A stretch of DNA of 64,000 nt from Alphaproteobacteria bacterium (GTDB taxonomy: Bacteria > Pseudomonadota > Alphaproteobacteria > Micavibrionales > Micavibrionaceae), in assembly GCA_020442385.1 (NCBI GenBank), contig JAGRKE010000011.1, forward strand, positions 1 through 64,000, given 5' to 3'. The position numbers and the translations under genes were made by a program. This document shows, piece after piece, positions 59,802 to 64,000 of the stretch (the first letter of the stretch is position 1; the number at the start of each line of letters is the position of its first letter). The notes under the pieces were generated by a model that was given only the letters and a program-made list of their open reading frames with translations, was not told the origin of the DNA and searched no databases.

Positions 59802-60782
59802 ATGACCCTAAAAAACAAAGTCGCAACCGTATTTGGCGGAACAGGATTTATCGGTACGCAGGTTGTACGTGAGCTGGCAAAGCGCGGCGTAACGGTGAAG
59901 GTTGCCACCCGCGTGCCTGAGCGTGCGTATTTCCTCAAGCCCGCTGGCGCTGTCGGACAGGTTGTGCCTTTCGCATGTAACTATGGCGATGATTCCAGCT
60001 TGGCGCAGGCGGTGAGCGGTTCGGACTATGTGGTCAATTGTGTTGGAATTTTATATGAGCGTGGGCGGATGCGCCGCTTTAATCGCATTCATACGGACTT
60101 ACCCGAAGTTATTGCGCAGGCCTGCAAAAAAGCGGGGGTGGAGCGCTTCGTTCACATCTCCGCGCTAGGCTGTGATACCGGCACATCGAAATATGCCAAA
60201 AGTAAGCTGGCTGGAGAAAAGGCGGTACTTAAAGCCTATAAAACCGCCACCATTTTGCGCCCCAGCGTTGTGTTTGGTGAGGATGATGACTTTTTCAATA
60301 TGTTCGCGCATATGGCGCGCTTCGTGCCCGTTTTGCCGTTAATTGGCGGCGGTGAAACCCGTTTTCAACCTGTGTTTGTCGGCGATGTAGCGGATGCGGC
60401 GATGGCGGCGTTGGAGCGCCCGGCTCTGGGTGATTCTAACCCGCAAGGGAATATCTATGAGCTCGGCGGGCCGGATGTGCTCAGCTTTAAAGAGATTTAT
60501 GAACTGCTCTTTGATTATACGCAGCGCCCGCGTCCGCTGGTGAAGCTGCCTTTCTGGGCAGCGAAGATTGAGGCATTCTTTTTACAATTTTTGCCCAAGC
60601 CGCTGTTGACCCCCGATCAAGTGGAATCGCTCAAGACCGATACGGTCGTGGGTAAAAAGGCGCTAACGCTGGTGGATCTTGGTGTAAACGCGACAGCGTT
60701 GCGCTCGATCTTGCCGCGTTATTTGCCGAGCTACCGCGCCGGGGGGCGCTTTGGCAAGGCTGGGCAAAGCTCTACGGCCTAG
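59802..60782 (+). CDS. NDUFA9-like NAD(P)-dependent epimerase
   Basis: Atypical short-chain dehydrogenase of the complex I NDUFA9 family, 326 residues. Nucleotide loop VFGGTGFIGTQVVREL; YAKSKLAGE replaces the canonical YxxxK motif with a serine-rich variant, ILRPSVVFGEDDDFFNMF is typical of the NDUFA9 group. In mitochondria it is an accessory subunit of complex I; in bacteria its role is unclear and may involve NADPH-dependent lipid or quinone-linked function. Neighbours do not include respiratory genes. Confidence 0.9.
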   Translation: MTLKNKVATVFGGTGFIGTQVVRELAKRGVTVKVATRVPERAYFLKPAGAVGQVVPFACNYGDDSSLAQAVSGSDYVVNCVGILYERGRMRRFNRIHTDLPEVIAQACKKAGVERFVHISALGCDTGTSKYAKSKLAGEKAVLKAYKTATILRPSVVFGEDDDFFNMFAHMARFVPVLPLIGGGETRFQPVFVGDVADAAMAALERPALGDSNPQGNIYELGGPDVLSFKEIYELLFDYTQRPRPLVKLPFWAAKIEAFFLQFLPKPLLTPDQVESLKTDTVVGKKALTLVDLGVNATALRSILPRYLPSYRAGGRFGKAGQSSTA

Positions 60783-60856
60783 AAGAGTACATCTGTTTGC
60801 TATCACAGTGTTTTAGGCTATATACTCTCATGGGTTCGAATTTTAAGGAATCGCGT

Positions 60857-61804
60857 ATGCGTATTTTTGTTGCTTTTCTAATGATGTTTGCCGTGTTGCT
60901 GACGGCGCCGGGTTCGCCGCGCGCAATGAGCGAACAGATCGCGGCGATTGTCAATCAGGACGCGATCTCTATTTCCGATGTCAATGACCGTATGCGCTTG
61001 ATCATGACCTCTTCTGGTCTTGCCAATACGCCTGAGATTATGAATAAGGTTTCACAGCAGGTGCTTGCTTCGTTGATTGAAGAGCAAATTAAGTTGCAAG
61101 AGGCTGAGCGTCTGGGTATTGAGGTTAGCGATGAGGAAATCGATAAAGCCTTCGCCTCTCTGGCGGAACAGAATAAGTTTACGCCCGAGCAATTTACTGA
61201 AATTCTAAAGCGCAGCGGTGTGAACAAGGCGACGATGGAACGCCAAATTCAGGCCCAGATTGCATGGACCAAGATTGTGCAAAGCGCCGTTCTTTCGCAA
61301 GTCTCGGTTACAGATAATGACGTAGAGGATGCGCTGGCGCGCATGCAGGCCAACAAAGGTACAACCGAATATCTGGTGGCGGAGATTTTTCTGCCCTACG
61401 AAACTTCCCAAGAGGCTAGTAATGTACAGCAATTGGCAAACCGTCTGGTCGGTCAAATAAGAGAGGGGCAGGCTCCGTTTTACAAGGTGGCGCAGGAATT
61501 TTCTAAATCTGCTGGCGCTAGCAATGGCGGCGATCTCGGCTGGGTACAGCAGGGTCAGCTCGCGCAAGAAGTTGATGGTGTGCTGCGGACGATGGCAAAA
61601 GAGACGGTCAGCGCGCCCATCCGCTCGGCCAGCGGCTATCATATTTTGTATCTGCGCGATATTCGCCAAATCTCTGATGAGACCATGCCCTCTGCGGATG
61701 ATATGAAACAAACGATCGGCAATCAGCGTCTTGAGCGTGCGCAGCGGCGCTATTACCTTGATCTTAAGGCATCAGCCTTTATAGAGAACCGCATTGGCTC
61801 CTAA
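60857..61804 (+). CDS. surA: SurA-like periplasmic chaperone / PPIase
   Basis: A 315-residue exported protein with signal peptide (about residues 1-27) that assists outer-membrane protein folding. The N-terminal helical SurA domain (SISDVNDRMRLIMTSSGLAN to EEIDKAF) is followed by a single parvulin domain (about 170-265) with GGDLGWVQQGQLAQEV. E. coli SurA has two parvulin domains; the shorter form is common in alphaproteobacteria. The ATG at 60857 follows AAGGAATC. In many relatives pdxA lies between surA and rsmA; here it is absent. Confidence 0.9.
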   Translation: MRIFVAFLMMFAVLLTAPGSPRAMSEQIAAIVNQDAISISDVNDRMRLIMTSSGLANTPEIMNKVSQQVLASLIEEQIKLQEAERLGIEVSDEEIDKAFASLAEQNKFTPEQFTEILKRSGVNKATMERQIQAQIAWTKIVQSAVLSQVSVTDNDVEDALARMQANKGTTEYLVAEIFLPYETSQEASNVQQLANRLVGQIREGQAPFYKVAQEFSKSAGASNGGDLGWVQQGQLAQEVDGVLRTMAKETVSAPIRSASGYHILYLRDIRQISDETMPSADDMKQTIGNQRLERAQRRYYLDLKASAFIENRIGS

Positions 61805-61881
61805 TCCGCGGCGTGAATTTTTATCTTTTGGGCTGCAAATACAAAATTTCTGCGCGTCCGCTGCTCGAATAGGAGAAAACT

Positions 61882-61968
61882 GTGCTGTGCTGCGGGTCTC
61901 AAAATTTAGCATTCTCGCACCAAAATCCTTCAATTCCCGCCGCAGATAAACACAGGATTTCATTATGA
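61882..61968 (+). CDS. Possible 28-residue leader peptide coupled to rsmA
   Basis: A GTG-started frame (MLCCGSQNLAFSHQ to HRISL) whose TGA overlaps the rsmA ATG in the pattern ATGA. AGGAGAAAACT lies upstream of the GTG. Coupling geometry is suggestive, but the sequence is short, Cys/Ser-rich and without recognisable homology; it may be chance. Confidence 0.3.
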   Translation: MLCCGSQNLAFSHQNPSIPAADKHRISL

Positions 61969-62813
61969 AAAATAAAAAGAATTTAAGTGAATTGGATGAT
62001 TTACCGCCTTTGCGCGATGTTATTGAGGCACATGACCTTCGTGCGCAAAAGGCGCTGGGACAAAATTTTCTTTTAGATCAAAATATTACGGACAAAATCG
62101 TGCGGGAATCCGGCGATTTTGATGGGGTGTACGTGTTTGAAATCGGGCCTGGTCCGGGCGGCCTTACCCGCAGTCTTTTAAAATCTGCGGCGAAAAAGGT
62201 GATCGCGATTGAATTTGATCCGCGTGCCGTTGCCGCGCTGCAAGACCTACAAGCGCGCGCAGGCGAACGTTTGGACATCCATCACGGCGATGCGCTGGCG
62301 GTTGATTTACCCGCAATGGTGCCGGAGCCACGTGCGATTGTCGCGAACCTGCCCTATAATATTGCCACGCCGCTGCTCATTAACTGGTTGAAAGATATGC
62401 GAAAAAACCAAAATACGTACGGCTTTATGAGTTTGATGTTCCAAAAGGAAGTGGCGGATCGCATTTGCGCCCCGCCGGGCGGCAAGGCTTATGGCCGTCT
62501 CTCGGTTATGGCGCAATGGCTGTGTGATGTTCGTGTGATTTATGATTTGCCGCCCAGCGCCTTTACACCGCCGCCCAAGGTGCGTTCAGCTGTTGTGCAC
62601 TTTGTGCCGAAAACCCTGCCTAGCGATGCTCCCTCTTTTGCAGCTGTTGAAAAAATCACCGAAGCCGCCTTTGGTCAGCGCCGGAAAATGATTCGTTCCA
62701 GCTTGAAAAAATATATAGGCGCCATAGAGGCGCTTGGCCTTGATCCGACCAGCCGCGCGGAAAATTTAAAGGTTGAAGATTTTATCAACTTGGCGAAACT
62801 GTTGAAAATCTAA
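61965..62813 (+). CDS. rsmA: 16S rRNA dimethyltransferase RsmA (KsgA)
   Basis: Dimethylates two adjacent adenosines near the 3' end of 16S rRNA, a late step in small-subunit assembly. ALGQNFLLDQNI, the SAM loop EIGPGPGGLTR, and NLPYNIATPLL (the NLPY catalytic motif) are present, with the C-terminal domain containing PPPKVRSAVV. Length 282 is usual. It converges with gmk, sharing a four-base stop overlap (CTAA). Confidence 0.97.
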   Translation: MKNKKNLSELDDLPPLRDVIEAHDLRAQKALGQNFLLDQNITDKIVRESGDFDGVYVFEIGPGPGGLTRSLLKSAAKKVIAIEFDPRAVAALQDLQARAGERLDIHHGDALAVDLPAMVPEPRAIVANLPYNIATPLLINWLKDMRKNQNTYGFMSLMFQKEVADRICAPPGGKAYGRLSVMAQWLCDVRVIYDLPPSAFTPPPKVRSAVVHFVPKTLPSDAPSFAAVEKITEAAFGQRRKMIRSSLKKYIGAIEALGLDPTSRAENLKVEDFINLAKLLKI

Positions 62814-63451
62814 AGCCCGCCGATCAGTCCGCGTACAAAATCGGACATGCCTTGCGTGCGGCGGCGCTTCAAGCGCTCACCATCGAGAATAAGCTGCGCC
62901 TTTGCGATTGCTTCATCGACATCATTATTGATGATCACGTAATCATATTCGCTGTAATGCGACATTTCCGCGGCGGCCTTGGACATGCGTCCGCGAATAT
63001 CGTCTTCGCTTTCTTTGGTATCGCGCGAACGGTTGCGCAGGCGCTTTTCCAATTCTTGACGAGATGGCGGCAAAATAAAGACCGTCACCAGATCATCGCG
63101 CGCCGCTTCGCGTAATTGTTGTGTGCCTTGCCAATCAATATCAAACAGCACGTCTTTGCCGCTTTCTAAGGCCTCACGGACGGGCTTTGCGGGTGTGCCG
63201 TAATAATGATCAAAAACTTTGGCATGCTCCAGCATTTCGCCGTTTTCGGCCATGGCGCGAAACTCATCAGGCTCGACGAAATAATAATCCTGCCCGTGAA
63301 CCTCGCCCGCGCGGCGCGGGCGGGTGGTGGCGGAAATGGAAATGACCACATCATCATTTTGTTTGAGCAGGGCGCGCGTAATCGTCGTTTTCCCGGCGCC
63401 CGAGGGCGAGGACATCACATACATAAGACCGCGGCGTTTAAAATCACTCAA
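62810..63451 (-). CDS. gmk: Guanylate kinase
   Basis: Phosphorylates GMP to GDP. P-loop SSPSGAGKTT at about residues 14-23, GMP-binding RPRRAGEVHGQDYYFV, LID region RSRDTKESEDDI. Length 213 is normal. The start is ATG at 63451 with no clear Shine-Dalgarno; no nearer alternative. Divergent from the SDR gene at the right edge. Confidence 0.97.
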   Translation of the reverse strand: MSDFKRRGLMYVMSSPSGAGKTTITRALLKQNDDVVISISATTRPRRAGEVHGQDYYFVEPDEFRAMAENGEMLEHAKVFDHYYGTPAKPVREALESGKDVLFDIDWQGTQQLREAARDDLVTVFILPPSRQELEKRLRNRSRDTKESEDDIRGRMSKAAAEMSHYSEYDYVIINNDVDEAIAKAQLILDGERLKRRRTQGMSDFVRGLIGGL

Positions 63452-63535
63452 AATTTTGATCCTGTTTTCACTATTTTATATCTTGTGTTTAAACCTAAAT
63501 GGTGAAGGATAGAAGCGCAATTTAAAAAGGCGGGC

Positions 63536-64000
63536 ATGATGCATACTCTGGATAAGTTTAAACATATTGTCATTACCGGTGCTTCCAGCGGCCTGGGCGC
63601 AGAGCTTGCCCGTCAATATGCCGCACCCGGTGTTTGCCTGTCGCTGAGTGGGCGTGATGCGCAAAGACTAGCCGAAGTGGTGCAAAGCTGCCGTGCATCG
63701 GGCGCGCAGGTTCATGAAGACTGCATTGATGTGACGGATGCAGCGGCTATGGCCGCGTGGTTGCAGGGCTGCAATGCGCGCCAGAGCGTTGATCTTGTGA
63801 TCGCCAATGCCGGAATTTCCGGCGGAACCGGGCAAAAAGAATTGGAACCATCGGCACAAGCGCAGATGATTTTCGATGTGAATGTGACCGGGGTCCTAAA
63901 TACGATCAACCCACTTTTACCCGCAATGGTTGTGCGTGGGCACGGGCATATTGCGATCATGAGCTCGCTGGCGGGCTTTCGGGGCTTTTCTGGCGCACCG
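63536..64000 (+). CDS. Short-chain dehydrogenase/reductase (3' partial)
   Basis: Starts at ATG 63536 (a second ATG follows directly) with AAGG upstream; 155 codons are visible and the frame runs off the right edge. TGASSGLG (cofactor loop), DVTD, NAGISGG and the catalytic-type serine in MSSLAG identify a classical SDR. The Tyr-x-x-x-Lys motif would lie just beyond the edge. Substrate unknown. Confidence 0.92.
   Translation, partial: MMHTLDKFKHIVITGASSGLGAELARQYAAPGVCLSLSGRDAQRLAEVVQSCRASGAQVHEDCIDVTDAAAMAAWLQGCNARQSVDLVIANAGISGGTGQKELEPSAQAQMIFDVNVTGVLNTINPLLPAMVVRGHGHIAIMSSLAGFRGFSGAP

Noticed and set aside
1..64000. CRISPR array, prophage, transposase or rRNA/tRNA genes
   Set aside because: No regularly spaced direct repeats, integrase or transposase motifs, or cloverleaf candidates were found on reading the gaps.

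Overview
The window reads as a chromosome segment of a Gram-negative alphaproteobacterium, centred on its replication origin. Evidence for the group: the order hemE-hemH-(orphan)-hemJ-rho-mnmE-mnmG-rsmG-parA-parB to the right and ppsR-maf-aroE-coaE-GATase-dnaQ-secB to the left is the arrangement known around alphaproteobacterial origins; many genes belong to families typical of the class (HemJ, Tim44-like, DUF3576, DUF1223, DUF6489, NDUFA9-like, GshB); and GANTC sites, the target of the CcrM cell-cycle methylase, cluster upstream of hemE. Outer-membrane genes (porin, LptE, MltA, SurA-like) confirm a diderm envelope. An IcmB/DotO-type motor at the left edge would fit lineages such as Micavibrionales, but that placement is only a guess. 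I saw no rRNA, tRNA, CRISPR array, prophage or insertion sequence.

Layout. 1-3341: end of a type IVB secretion operon (icmB and a membrane protein). 3375-7549: aldo/keto reductase, MltA, a Tim44-like protein, FxsA, SecB. 7553-11872: a minus-strand run dnaQ, amidotransferase, coaE, aroE, maf, ppsR. 11914-15797: four unassigned minus-strand genes, including a tandem pair of paralogues, lying between ppsR and the origin. 15798-16211: predicted oriC, with eight GANTC sites, a strongly AT-rich stretch and hairpins; transcription points away from it on both sides. 16212-20807: haem genes and rho. 21083-28595: a secreted orphan, a hydrolase, tRNA-modification genes and the parAB partition system, with three parS sites inside mnmG and rsmG. 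28592-32686: holA, gshB, a glutamate-cysteine ligase-like gene, and a structured leader ahead of an orphan gene. 32696-38932: lptE, leuS, a DUF3576 lipoprotein, a major porin, yggS.

38936-64000 is more mixed: orphans, a winged-helix regulator with a degraded receiver, an Smr protein, an M23 peptidase, a trypsin-like lipoprotein, greB, GNAT and amidinotransferase-like enzymes, an S11 peptidase, panD, a HIT protein, comM, a LOG protein, a diguanylate cyclase, a UvrD/PcrA helicase, a divergent XRE/mini-protein pair around a perfect palindrome, a DUF1223 protein, an NDUFA9-like protein, a SurA-like chaperone, rsmA, gmk and the start of an SDR gene.

How it works together: chromosome start-up and segregation (oriC, parS, parAB, dnaQ, holA, helicase), translation and tRNA maturation (leuS, mnmE/G, rsmG, rsmA, greB, rho), tetrapyrrole and glutathione synthesis, and envelope biogenesis. 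Gene ends are packed very tightly: seven convergent pairs overlap by exactly four bases through nested stop codons. The least understood and most promising parts are the orphan block beside oriC, the structured leader at 32124-32377 and the XRE/47-residue protein switch at 57788-58229.
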